From positions 1-64,000 of the forward strand of contig NZ_SRLD01000013.1 in assembly GCF_004745955.1 (NCBI RefSeq): a stretch of DNA of 64,000 nucleotides, in the 5' to 3' direction. The notes beneath the pieces are model-generated. The model saw nothing but the letters and a program-made list of their open reading frames with translations, made no database searches and was not told where the DNA came from. Position 1 is the stretch's first letter. Every line of letters begins with the position of its first letter. Shown here in pieces: positions 1-7,666 of this stretch. The translations under genes were made by a program, and so were the position numbers. The stretch comes from Hymenobacter elongatus (GTDB lineage Bacteria > Bacteroidota > Bacteroidia > Cytophagales > Hymenobacteraceae).

Positions 1-16
1 AAAATGGCGAAAGTTT

Positions 17-361
17 TTGTTTTGGCGACGAAACTCGGGAATCTGGGCTAAATGCGTCTGTAAGGACATCGGCGAAACGAGGGAAAACCCGAATTTACCC
101 CACCTGCCTCATAGTGCGGTTAATCTGCCGCTCAGCCCGTACACCAATCTGGTAGCGGCGGTGAATATGCAGCAAGCCAGTACCGATGTAACTATCGACG
201 GCCAAGTGGTCAAGGTGGGCCAGGTTATCTACTTTACCTACGTGCCCGGCCCGCGTATTCGGGAGGCTATTTGCACGCAAAACACTGTGCCGCTGCTTAT
301 TCCGCATCTGGTGCTGAGCAACGCGGGTACTACCGCCTGCCCAACGGCCGCTGACCGGTAG
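17..361 (+). CDS. Possible 3' end of an unidentified gene
   Basis: An open frame reaches a TAG stop at 361. From about base 115 the codons look like coding sequence (GC-rich third positions, a beta-rich stretch with the piece VDIDGQVVKVGQ-like spacing), while the first 30 codons look non-coding. This may be the tail of a gene whose start lies left of the window or was lost by a frameshift. No family was recognised. The opposite strand is also open over 95-394, so the call is weak. Confidence 0.25.
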   Translation: MFWRRNSGIWAKCVCKDIGETRENPNLPHLPHSAVNLPLSPYTNLVAAVNMQQASTDVTIDGQVVKVGQVIYFTYVPGPRIREAICTQNTVPLLIPHLVLSNAGTTACPTAADR

Positions 362-472
362 CCGCCCCGCAGCAGGACCGCCGCCAAGCGGCATCCGTGG
401 TTTCGATCAACTACGTAAACAGCCACCAATTCTTTAGATTAGCACCCACACCACCCTCTTCTCTTCTCCGCT

Positions 473-847
473 ATGGGAATTCTCGACGGCCTGCTGGGCA
501 ATGCTTCCGAAAACGATGCGCAGGAACTCCAACAGGAGCTGACGCAGCTGCTGGCCATTGGCGAACAAGTGGAAAAAGCCTACGCCATCATCCGCGACCA
601 AATTATCTTCACCAACAAGCGCCTGCTGTTAGTCGATAAGCAGGGCGTGACGGGCAAGAAGCGTGAAATCATGAGCGTGCCCTACCGCAGCATCGAGCGG
701 TTCAGCATGGAGACCACCGGCCACTTTGACCTCGATGCCGAGCTGAAAATCTGGATTCGGGGCCAGACCGAGCCCATCAGCAAAACCTTCCGCGACGACC
801 GCAGCATCCACGACATCTGCCGCGCGCTGGCCCAGTACGCACTATAA
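473..847 (+). CDS. Bacterial PH-domain protein
   Basis: The 124-residue protein has the layout of the small bacterial pleckstrin-homology family (DUF1696/bPH type). A short N-terminal helix (about 12-40) is followed by alternating beta strands around IIFTNKRLLLVDKQG, and then the YRSIERFS strand typical of these proteins, ending in a C-terminal helix. There is no signal peptide or membrane segment, so it is probably cytosolic. These proteins form ring-like oligomers in known structures; their cellular role is unclear. The ATG at 473 follows a 110-base non-coding stretch and is the only sensible start. It is monocistronic and convergent with the NADH dehydrogenase gene. Confidence 0.75.
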   Translation: MGILDGLLGNASENDAQELQQELTQLLAIGEQVEKAYAIIRDQIIFTNKRLLLVDKQGVTGKKREIMSVPYRSIERFSMETTGHFDLDAELKIWIRGQTEPISKTFRDDRSIHDICRALAQYAL

Positions 848-892
848 AGGAGCTAGCGGTTCAGTACTTTCTTTTGGTCTATCATCCTTCCC

Positions 893-2266
893 CTACGCCG
901 GCGTCTGAATGGCGGGCGGCGTAGGGTTGTACTGTGGGGTGCTGGTGTTGTGCTCGGCCTTCTTTTTGCCTTGGTCGTCTTTCACGTCGCGGCGGCTAAA
1001 GGGCCGGATGATAAGACGCAGGGCCTGGTCGGAACTGAAGTAGCTGAAAGCCCAGTCGACGAACGCTACTACCTTGTTCCGGAAGCCAACCAGCGTCATC
1101 AGATGCACGAACAACCAGGTCAGCCAGCCGAAGAAACCGCTGAAATGCACGCCTTTCGGCAAGTCGACCACCGCTTTGTTGCGGCTCACGATGGCCATTA
1201 CGCCTTTGTTCTTGTAGGTAAAATCGGCGGGCGTCTGCCCCTTGAGCAGGCGCTGAATGGTGTCGGCCAGGTGCTCGGCCTGCTGCTGGGCCACGGGAGC
1301 CAGCATGGGCAGGCCGCGCGGCATTTCGCCGGTCACCATGTTGGCCACGTCGCCGATGGCGAATACGTTGGCGTAGCCCACCACCTGGTTGCAGCGGTTC
1401 ACGTTGATGCGCTTGTTGCGGGCAATGGCCTCGGCCGGAAACCCGGGTACTTCGGCCCCGTTCACACCGGCCGCCCAAATCAGGTTTTCGGTTGGAATAA
1501 ACTCGGTTTCGGAGTAGTAGGCCCGGCAGTTCTCGTAGCCTTTAATGTGCGTATTGAGCCGCACCTGCACGCCCAGCTCGTCCATGTAGCGCTTGGCATT
1601 CTGCTGCGACTTCACCGACATGGGCCCCAATAGCTCCGTGCCAGCCTCCACCAGAATGATCTGCATCTTGCTCAAATCGAGTTCCGGATAGTCTTTGGGC
1701 AGCACGTGCTTGCGCATTTCGGCCAGCGAGCCGCTGATTTCCACGCCCGTTGGTCCGCCCCCCACGACTACGATATTCAGCAGGGCCTGCTTCTCGTCGG
1801 GGTCGGCTGTGAGCAGGGCCTTCTCGAAATTCTGAAAGATGAAGCTCCGCAGATTCAGGGCATTGGGAATGCTCTTGATCTGCATGGCATTTTTCTCGAG
1901 GCTTTCAATACCAAAGAAATTGGTGAGCGAGCCAGTAGCCAGCACTAGGTAGTCGTAGTGAATATCGCCGACGCTGGTATGAATCGTGTTGCTGGCCGTG
2001 TCGACGCGCTGCACGTCGGCCATGCGGTAGAAGAAGTTTTTCTGGCCGGCAAAAATCTTGCGAATCGGGTAGGCAATGCTGTCGGCCTCCAGCGCCCCGG
2101 TAGCCACCTGGTAGAGCAGCGGCTGAAAGTTATGGTAGTTGTTGCGGTCGACAACGACCACCTGCACCGGCGCATCGCGCAAGGATTTGGCCAGCTGCAG
2201 GCCTCCAAAGCCACACCCCACGATGACGACGCGGGGCTGAGTTGAAACCGGAAGATTCGTATCCAT
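893..2266 (-). CDS. ndh: Type II NADH dehydrogenase (NDH-2)
   Basis: This is a single-subunit, non-proton-pumping NADH:quinone oxidoreductase of 457 residues. An N-terminal FAD dinucleotide-binding motif GCGFGG lies at 17-22 and is followed by the quinone-site signature around NFQPLLYQVATG. A second Rossmann motif, VVGGGPTGVE, lies near residue 170 for NADH. The FAD-contact motif FAIGDVAN follows, with AQQQAEHLA near 340. The C-terminal 70 residues carry hydrophobic/amphipathic helices (FFGWLTWLFVHLM) that would anchor it to the inner membrane. The start at 2266 is chosen because the upstream 41 codons read as non-coding. It would coexist with the complex I encoded downstream and offer an uncoupled route for NADH oxidation. 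Confidence 0.9.
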   Translation of the reverse strand: MDTNLPVSTQPRVVIVGCGFGGLQLAKSLRDAPVQVVVVDRNNYHNFQPLLYQVATGALEADSIAYPIRKIFAGQKNFFYRMADVQRVDTASNTIHTSVGDIHYDYLVLATGSLTNFFGIESLEKNAMQIKSIPNALNLRSFIFQNFEKALLTADPDEKQALLNIVVVGGGPTGVEISGSLAEMRKHVLPKDYPELDLSKMQIILVEAGTELLGPMSVKSQQNAKRYMDELGVQVRLNTHIKGYENCRAYYSETEFIPTENLIWAAGVNGAEVPGFPAEAIARNKRINVNRCNQVVGYANVFAIGDVANMVTGEMPRGLPMLAPVAQQQAEHLADTIQRLLKGQTPADFTYKNKGVMAIVSRNKAVVDLPKGVHFSGFFGWLTWLFVHLMTLVGFRNKVVAFVDWAFSYFSSDQALRLIIRPFSRRDVKDDQGKKKAEHNTSTPQYNPTPPAIQTPA

Positions 2267-2445
2267 AAGAAGAGGAGTGTGCGGTAAGAGGTGCAGCAAG
2301 GTAGCCGCTTTTCGCCAGCGGCACCTGCCCCAGGCTTTACCCCAAAACCAGCGCTGTGGTTGCTGCCGGTAGTTAGCTTGGGCACCCAATAGACGCCCGA
2401 AAGCCCGCCGATGGGCGGGCTATCGGTAGCAATGCAGTCGGCCGA

Positions 2446-3135
2446 CTAGTAATCGACGCCTTCTTTCTTCTTGAGTTCGCCCTGCTTGATCTGGTTGATA
2501 AGCTGCAACCAGCTGAAGGGGTTCAGCAGCGGGTTGTTGGTATAGGGATTGGGAGCAGTGCCCATGCGACGCGCCTGGTCGTACTGCTGGTTCTGCATGG
2601 TTTGGCGGTAGTTGCCCATGCTCGTCACGGGCGCATTGTTGAAAATGCGCCGCAGCACTTGCTCGTTGAGGTTATCAGCCATATTGGAACCACGCTCTTT
2701 GGGGAGCTTCAGGGCCAGAAAAGCGCGCTTAAACTCCTTCTCGGTAGCGTAGGGAAAAATGCGCACTTCGGGCAGCACCGTAGCGTCTTCTTTGAGCTGC
2801 ACAATCACGGAGTAGCTTTGGCGCTGATAGTCGAGCGGAATGGTCACCGTTTGGTTGCGGTAGCCCAGGGAACGAATCACGACACTGTCGCCGGTGAGCA
2901 CCGGCAGCGAGAAGTAGCCGTAGGCATTGGTGGCGGTGCCGCGCCCGGCTTTGGGCACGAATACAGTGGCCCCGGGCACGCCCAGCAAACTGTCGCCGGT
3001 GGCAATAATGCCGGTAAACTGCACCACGCGGCGCTGGCCCTGGGCCTGGGCCCGCAGTGGGGCCAGGCTTAGCAGAGCCACCACGACCAGTGCCACGACC
3101 AGCCACCCAGAAGGAATTCGAACACTACCAGACAT
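2446..3135 (-). CDS. Secreted protein with carboxypeptidase-like regulatory domain
   Basis: The protein is about 229 residues with an N-terminal hydrophobic export signal (LVVALVVVALLSLAPL, ending AQAQ). A CarboxypepD_reg-like beta-sandwich follows (residues about 38-115), with the family pattern GVPGATVFVPKAGRGTATNAYG then GYFSLP and VVIRSLGYRN. Such domains are found at the N-terminus of TonB-dependent receptors and in surface proteins of Bacteroidota; here it stands alone. The C-terminal half is polar and not recognised. The start at 3135 (MSGSV) is preferred over ATG 3144; both are possible. It is probably periplasmic or outer-membrane associated. Function unknown. Confidence 0.7.
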   Translation of the reverse strand: MSGSVRIPSGWLVVALVVVALLSLAPLRAQAQGQRRVVQFTGIIATGDSLLGVPGATVFVPKAGRGTATNAYGYFSLPVLTGDSVVIRSLGYRNQTVTIPLDYQRQSYSVIVQLKEDATVLPEVRIFPYATEKEFKRAFLALKLPKERGSNMADNLNEQVLRRIFNNAPVTSMGNYRQTMQNQQYDQARRMGTAPNPYTNNPLLNPFSWLQLINQIKQGELKKKEGVDY

Positions 3136-3245
3136 ACTCAACATTACGGGTTACAATAATACGGCTCTTTCAGGGTGGAAGACTGGCTTGGTGTAAATTT
3201 GTTCCCGCCCCAGCTTGCTGGCCCGTTTCGCCATTCAGACAAAAG

Positions 3246-3635
3246 ATGCGCCTAAAACACTTCAACGTTGCATTTGGGCAACAACTATTCAAAGCTTTTG
3301 GCGATGAGTCGCGTGTGCGCATCCTGCACTTGCTGTGGCGCAACCAGGAAATGTGCATTTCCGACCTCGAACAGGTACTCGACTTCACCCAAACCAAGAC
3401 CTCGCGGCAATTATTGTATCTGAAAAATGCAGGCCTGGTGAACTTTCGGCGGCTCGACAACTGGGCCTTCTACTTCATTAAGGACGAGGCCGCCGACTTG
3501 GTTCAGCAGCTGCTGGCGTTTATGGAGAAAGACCCGCTACTGCTGCGCGACCAGCAGATTTACCAAACGCTGTGGTCGAATCGGGAGCTGGCTGCGTATA
3601 AGCTCCAGAACCGCCATTGGACCGGTGCAGCCTGA
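3246..3635 (+). CDS. ArsR-family winged-helix transcriptional regulator
   Basis: The protein is 129 residues with a compact ArsR/SmtB-type fold: helix GDESRVRILHLLWRN, then ISDLEQVLDFTQTKTSRQLLYL as the recognition helix pair, and a wing NFRRLDNWAFYFI. The classical metal-binding ELCVCDL motif is represented only by MCISDLEQ with one Cys, so metal sensing cannot be asserted. The ATG at 3246 is used because the open frame upstream, up to 3057, has non-coding composition. It lies just upstream of, and in the same direction as, the ferredoxin-like gene (49-base gap). Confidence 0.85.
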   Translation: MRLKHFNVAFGQQLFKAFGDESRVRILHLLWRNQEMCISDLEQVLDFTQTKTSRQLLYLKNAGLVNFRRLDNWAFYFIKDEAADLVQQLLAFMEKDPLLLRDQQIYQTLWSNRELAAYKLQNRHWTGAA

Positions 3636-3683
3636 GCTGGCCACATCTGCACCCCGTTTATCCCCTCTCCCACTCGCTGCCGT

Positions 3684-4004
3684 ATGAGTTCTGCGTACCA
3701 CCACCTGTTTGTCTGCAACAGCCAGAAAGACGAAATCGGCAAAGACGTGGCCCGCGCCCTGAAGACGGAAATCAAGAAACAGGGCCTGAAAGCCTTGCTG
3801 ACGGGCGGGGCCAAACGCAAAACCCGCGTGCAGACCTGCAACTGCCTGGATGTGTGCAAGCACTGCAAAAAAGGCCCCGGGGCTGCACTGATTGTATACC
3901 CGGAGGGTACGCTGTATGGCGACGTGAAGCCCAAGGACGCGGCCGAAATCGTACAGGAACATCTGCTGGCCGGCCGCGTTGTAAAAAGACTACTTTTAGA
4001 TTAA
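3684..4004 (+). CDS. Thioredoxin-like [2Fe-2S] ferredoxin domain protein
   Basis: The 106-residue protein resembles the NuoE-type thioredoxin-fold ferredoxins. It starts with HHLFVCNSQ and has a second Cys cluster TCNCLDVCKHCKKGPG near 51-66, followed by VYPEGTLYGDV, the typical closing strand. One N-terminal and several central cysteines could ligate a [2Fe-2S] cluster, although the central spacing has extra Cys residues. It is likely a small soluble electron carrier or a metal-sensing protein. It sits 11 bases upstream of the nucleotidase and probably shares its transcript. Confidence 0.75.
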   Translation: MSSAYHHLFVCNSQKDEIGKDVARALKTEIKKQGLKALLTGGAKRKTRVQTCNCLDVCKHCKKGPGAALIVYPEGTLYGDVKPKDAAEIVQEHLLAGRVVKRLLLD

Positions 4005-4015
4005 TCACCTCTGCT

Positions 4016-4729
4016 GTGCCTACCATCTCACCTGCCAAGCCCTACCGGCACCTCTTCTTCGACCTCGACCATACGCTGTGGGATTTTGAAAAGAATGCCG
4101 ACGAAACCCTACGCGTCCTGTTTGAGCTGCATGACCTGGGCCGTTTCGGCACCTTTACCGTCGACACGTTCATTGACCGCTACCGGGATGTGAACCATGC
4201 CCTGTGGCGGCTCTACCAAAGCAATAAAATCACGCAGCAGCAACTGCGCAGTGTGCGGTTCGTGCGCACCCTGGCCAAGCTGGGAGTGGCCGAGGCCGAG
4301 GTGCCGGCCACAATTTCCCAGCAGTTCACCGAGTTGCTGCCCCGGAAGTCAGCGGTTTTCCCCTTCACCTATGAGGTGCTCGACTACCTGCAAACCAAGT
4401 ACACGCTGCACCTGATTACGAACGGCTTCAAGGATATTCAGCACGTGAAGCTGGCCTCTTCCGGGCTCACCGACTATTTCCAGGAGGTGGTTACTTCTGA
4501 GTGCAGCGGCCACCTGAAGCCCGACACGCGCATGTTTTCGCACGCGTTGGCCCGCGCCGGAGCCACGGCCGCCGAAAGCCTGATGATAGGCGACAACCTG
4601 GAGTGCGACGTGCTGGGGGCTTACAATGCCGGCATCGACCAAGTATATTTTAACCCCGACAAGCGGCGGCATTTCAACCAGATAACCTATGAAATCAGCT
4701 GTTTGAGCGAGCTACGGCAAATTCTGTAA
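4016..4729 (+). CDS. YjjG-family HAD nucleotidase
   Basis: This is a haloacid-dehalogenase phosphatase of 237 residues resembling YjjG, which dephosphorylates pyrimidine nucleoside monophosphates, including non-canonical ones. Visible HAD motifs are the nucleophile FFDLDHT (Asp16 and Asp18), motif II LITNGF, motif III lysine in GHLKPD, and motif IV MIGDNLECDVLGAYNAG. A helical cap lies between motifs I and II. The start is a GTG at 4016, 11 bases after the ferredoxin stop; no ATG in frame fits before the DxD motif, and length then matches the family. It ends before a convergent terminator shared with the LanC-like gene. Confidence 0.85.
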   Translation: MPTISPAKPYRHLFFDLDHTLWDFEKNADETLRVLFELHDLGRFGTFTVDTFIDRYRDVNHALWRLYQSNKITQQQLRSVRFVRTLAKLGVAEAEVPATISQQFTELLPRKSAVFPFTYEVLDYLQTKYTLHLITNGFKDIQHVKLASSGLTDYFQEVVTSECSGHLKPDTRMFSHALARAGATAAESLMIGDNLECDVLGAYNAGIDQVYFNPDKRRHFNQITYEISCLSELRQIL

Positions 4730-4732
4730 CAG

Positions 4733-4804
4733 CACCGGAGGACCAACCCGAGACTAAAGCCGCCGCTTTCGTCCCAGGCTGGCCCTCCGGTGGCCTCTTT
4801 TTTA
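4733..4804 (+). terminator. Terminator after the HAD nucleotidase
   Basis: A 13-base arm at 4733-4745 pairs with 4780-4792 (12 of 13 positions) across a loop of about 34 bases and is followed by a T-run at 4797-4803. It lies between two convergent genes (stops at 4729 and 4815). Confidence 0.6.
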
Positions 4805-4814
4805 AAGGTTGTTT

Positions 4815-6059
4815 TCAGAGCAGTATCTCGTCCCACTGCAGCTCCTGCGGGGTTATGGCCGAGAGCAGCACCAGGCTTACGCGCACTAGGTCCTGGTAGT
4901 CCTTTTCGCCCCGGAGGGTTTCCAGATCGGTAGCCAGTTCCTGCGTCAGCCAGCTGCGCGTTTGGTTCAGCCAGAAGGTATAGCCCTTTTGGTACGACTC
5001 GTGCCCACTGGCCTGGTACAGCCGCCGGTAAAGATGAGCCACTCCAGAAGCGCCTTGGCTAAACGAGGAGCTATGGATGGCAGTGGCCCGAAAATCAGTG
5101 CGCAGTAGGGTATTCAGGCCGACTAGCTCAGCTATTTTTTTCAGCTCCTCATCGGCCAGCAGCCGGTGCGCCTCATAGAGCAGCAGCGAATGCCCCAGGT
5201 CGCTGTTACGCCAGCTCAGCTCATTGCTGAAGGTAGCCTCCTGATTGGCAAGGCTCACATCGTCGGGGAATACCGCGTACCGGCCGGTCGAGAAATCTAC
5301 CTCGCGCTTCGTATTCAGCAGATACCGGATACCCTGGCGCACAATCTCCTTGAGACTTTCGTGGTTCTCCCCGGCCTGCTGCAGCTTAATGAGCAACAGC
5401 AATTCCCCAGCGACACCGTTTTCCAGCCCTAAATTCAGCACCGTTGATTGCTCCACCGGGTTTGGAAGGCCAGTAGGCTGTAGCCGCGAGTATTGGCTTC
5501 CGGCGGTAGCACCCTGCAGCAACTGTAGCGTGCGCCACAGGTAGCCCCCAGCCACCAGATCGGGCTGCCGGAGCATAAAATACCGCAGCGTCCGGAACAA
5601 GTCCATTCGTGCCAACGGCTTATGTTGCTGTAGCAGCCCTTGTGCCTCCGCAAACAGGCGCTGATCCAGTGCTTCCAGCAGGCTGCTTATGCCTGGCTCG
5701 GCGTGGCCAGCTGCCGCGAAGCGGGCACTAAGCCACGCTACGCCCACCGCATGCTCCGGCGACAATGTTGGGGCCGCACTACGGGCCAGATCAGCAGTTA
5801 GCTGATTGAAAAGCTGCAGTGCCAGAAGCTTATCGGCCTCCCGCCCGAAAGCCACATATACCGAGTAATAGTAAATCGAAAAGCCGATCTGGTCGGAAAC
5901 CGTTGTAGTAGCACGACTAACGGTAGTGAGTCGTGCATGTGTATCAGCCCATATTTTCACGAACTCCTCCTTCACTGCACAGAGTGGAGAACAGCCAGAC
6001 TTATCAGTTCTACTGCTCAGAAAAGGAGAGTAAACGGTAAGCACTGCTGTCCCCATCAT
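4815..6059 (-). CDS. LanC-like protein lacking the zinc and catalytic residues
   Basis: The 414-residue length, predicted all-helical content and position of three conserved Gly motifs match lanthionine synthetase C, the alpha-toroid cyclase that joins Cys thiols to dehydrated Ser/Thr. The motif corresponding to GxxHGxxG reads GLENGVAG (211-218), so catalytic His is Asn214. The WCYGDPG position reads WRNSDLG (283-289), so the first zinc Cys is Arg284. The CHG position reads SFSQGASG, so the second Cys and His become Ser334 and Gln335. All zinc ligands are therefore absent, although spacing is almost identical to NisC (212, 284, 330, 331). It lies 151 bases downstream of the precursor gene. 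It is likely a pseudoenzyme, scaffold or repurposed modifying protein. The start at 6059 has an adjacent second ATG and is not certain. Confidence 0.75.
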   Translation of the reverse strand: MMGTAVLTVYSPFLSSRTDKSGCSPLCAVKEEFVKIWADTHARLTTVSRATTTVSDQIGFSIYYYSVYVAFGREADKLLALQLFNQLTADLARSAAPTLSPEHAVGVAWLSARFAAAGHAEPGISSLLEALDQRLFAEAQGLLQQHKPLARMDLFRTLRYFMLRQPDLVAGGYLWRTLQLLQGATAGSQYSRLQPTGLPNPVEQSTVLNLGLENGVAGELLLLIKLQQAGENHESLKEIVRQGIRYLLNTKREVDFSTGRYAVFPDDVSLANQEATFSNELSWRNSDLGHSLLLYEAHRLLADEELKKIAELVGLNTLLRTDFRATAIHSSSFSQGASGVAHLYRRLYQASGHESYQKGYTFWLNQTRSWLTQELATDLETLRGEKDYQDLVRVSLVLLSAITPQELQWDEILL

Positions 6060-6210
6060 CTTATTGTGTTATGACCTATCTTGTGTCCCACGCGGTGCCC
6101 GATGCAATGCACTGAGCAAATCGTGGTGAATCATCTGGTAAACAAACTGCCATTTTGCCGGCTAAAGCTCCGGTCGATACTTTTACCCCCTGAGCAGCAC
6201 AACGACGTGC

Positions 6211-6390
6211 TTACAGCCCGGAGCCACCGGTGAAAATGCCGATAGTGGGGAAAAGGGTCGAAACACTCGAGTTGGTGGTGTCAGCATCATTGTCAGAATG
6301 CGCGGCATTGCCCCCAGTGGAGGTTTTCGTGAATTTAGTGATAGTCGTTTTCGTGAATTGGAATTTGCTGGTGGCCTCGAGATTTTTCAT
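6211..6390 (-). CDS. Candidate class I lanthipeptide-like precursor, cysteine-free
   Basis: A 59-codon gene runs from ATG at 6390 to TAA at 6211, too short for usual gene callers. The N-terminal segment (residues 9-20, KFQFTKTTITKF) resembles the K-L-x-L-x-K-x-T-I-x-x-L leader motif seen in Bacteroidota class I lanthipeptides. A double glycine at 26-27 would separate a leader from a 32-residue core. The core contains ten Ser/Thr (positions 32, 38, 39, 41, 42, 44, 45, 49, 54, 57), no Cys and no Lys, and ends with FTGGSGL. It sits between the LanB and LanC-like genes on the same strand and has a good Bacteroidota -7 promoter element about 60 bases upstream. It is the natural candidate substrate for LanB, which would dehydrate Ser/Thr. 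Identification rests on context, composition and leader pattern. Confidence 0.75.
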   Translation of the reverse strand: MKNLEATSKFQFTKTTITKFTKTSTGGNAAHSDNDADTTNSSVSTLFPTIGIFTGGSGL

Positions 6391-6447
6391 GTGACTAAGG
6401 ATATAAAGTTGTTAGGGTTGCTTTGTAGCTATGTCGCTTACTTGAAA

Positions 6448-6455
6448 CAAACATA
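6448..6455 (-). promoter_or_regulatory. Likely promoter -7 element of the precursor gene
   Basis: On the minus strand this reads TATGTTTG, an exact match to the Bacteroidota TAnnTTTG -7 consensus, 57 bases before the precursor ATG. A T-rich stretch about 20 bases further upstream could serve as a weak -33 box; no clear TTTG is visible there. Confidence 0.5.
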
Positions 6456-6493
6456 GCTTTTGGCCTGCGCCCTGCTAAAAAAATTACACCAAC

Positions 6494-6510
6494 GGGACGT
6501 TTTGCGGGAC
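6494..6510. promoter_or_regulatory. GGGAC direct repeat in the divergent control region
   Basis: GGGAC occurs at 6494-6498 and again at 6506-6510, spaced 12 bases, about one helical turn. It lies in the 228-base region between the divergent precursor and kinase genes, where the LytTR regulator would be expected to bind. Known LytTR sites are paired direct repeats with longer spacing, so this is only a candidate operator. Confidence 0.2.
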
Positions 6511-6618
6511 TAATCCGGTCTTTTCCCAACTTTCCGCCTTGGTTGCCCCTCGCGGCTCCTTCCTCAAAAGTGCCGGCCGACCTTGCGCTTCCTTCTACTT
6601 CACCCAGGCTTTGCCCGT

Positions 6619-7662
6619 ATGCGTGTTCTTCCCAAGCTTGCCAATACAATCATCATCCACTTTTCCGTCTGGATTTTCTACATCGTTTATGAAATCGGAA
6701 TCCTGCTACTGTCCCGCCCAAATGAAGTTAACTTACTGGAGACCCTTTTCAATTTCGCGTTGTACGCGGCCCTGTTTTATGTCAATAGCCTGCTGCTGCT
6801 GCCGAAGCTGATTGGCACCAAGAGATACCTGACCTATGCCTTGTCATTGCTGGCAGTCATCGGGCTCTTTTTCCTGGCAAAATATATATTATATATCAAT
6901 ATTTTACCAAGTATAACCAGTCATTTACTGCACCCCATTACCACTTTCGACGACTTTATGTCGAATAACCTGTACCGGGGCACCTACTTTGTACTGCTCA
7001 GCTTCGGCTTCTGGTTTGCGCGAAACGCGGTGCAGCTTGAAAAGCAGAAACGGGAACAGGAGCGCCAGCTGCGCATCGCGGAAAAGAGCCTGATGGAAGC
7101 TGATCTGGCTTTTCTAAAGAGCCAGATCAACCCGCACTTCCTTTTCAATGCCCTCAATTTCCTGTATGCCCACGCCTATCCGCACTCCGAGGATACAGCC
7201 AAAGGCATTCTGCTGCTGTCCGATATCATGCGCTATGCCTTGAAGGATGACGACAACAATGGCAAAGTGATGCTGGAAAAAGAGGTGCAGCACCTGCACA
7301 ATTATATTGCTATCAACCAGCTGCGGTTTAACAATCGCCTGCAGATTCAATTTGAGATTGTAGGTGGGCTGCAGTTCCTGATGATTTTGCCGCTGGTGCT
7401 CATCACCTTCGTGGAAAACTGCTTCAAGCACGGGGAGCTGGCCGACGCCGAGCATCCCTTGCGCATCCAACTAAAGACCGAAAACAACCGCCTTCATTTT
7501 TCGACGCACAACAGGAAGCGCAACGGCCCCAAGGAAAGGACTACAGGAATAGGACTTGTAAATACTAAGAAAAGGTTGGACCTTGTTTATCCGGACCGCT
7601 ATGCGCTGGTCGTAACCAATGAGCCGGAGTACTACACCTGCCAACTCACCATTGACCTGTAA
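6619..7662 (+). CDS. LytS/YehU-type sensor histidine kinase
   Basis: This is a 347-residue membrane kinase. About four hydrophobic segments fill the first 130 residues (for example IIIHFSVWIFYIVYEIGILLL and ALFYVNSLLLLPKLIG). A coiled stretch rich in Q/E/K follows, then the His_kinase domain QINPHFLFNALNFL with the phospho-accepting His near 173, and an HATPase region with LPLVLITFVENCFKHG and GIGLVNTKKRL. The ATG at 6619 is preferred over TTG at 6583 because the first extra residues are not conserved-looking and the membrane segment begins just after. It is followed four bases later by its LytTR regulator. It has no large extracytoplasmic domain, so it probably senses a membrane-associated or hydrophobic signal, possibly the peptide made by the flanking genes (inference). 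Confidence 0.9.
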   Translation: MRVLPKLANTIIIHFSVWIFYIVYEIGILLLSRPNEVNLLETLFNFALYAALFYVNSLLLLPKLIGTKRYLTYALSLLAVIGLFFLAKYILYINILPSITSHLLHPITTFDDFMSNNLYRGTYFVLLSFGFWFARNAVQLEKQKREQERQLRIAEKSLMEADLAFLKSQINPHFLFNALNFLYAHAYPHSEDTAKGILLLSDIMRYALKDDDNNGKVMLEKEVQHLHNYIAINQLRFNNRLQIQFEIVGGLQFLMILPLVLITFVENCFKHGELADAEHPLRIQLKTENNRLHFSTHNRKRNGPKERTTGIGLVNTKKRLDLVYPDRYALVVTNEPEYYTCQLTIDL

Positions 7663-7666
7663 CTAA

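Noticed and set aside
6076..6153. 25-codon peptide with two Cys on the minus strand, between lanC-like and precursor
   Set aside because: It lacks a leader pattern and a promoter, and it ends just before the LanC-like gene; considered a chance frame, though it is the only nearby peptide with Cys and should be excluded by proteomics.
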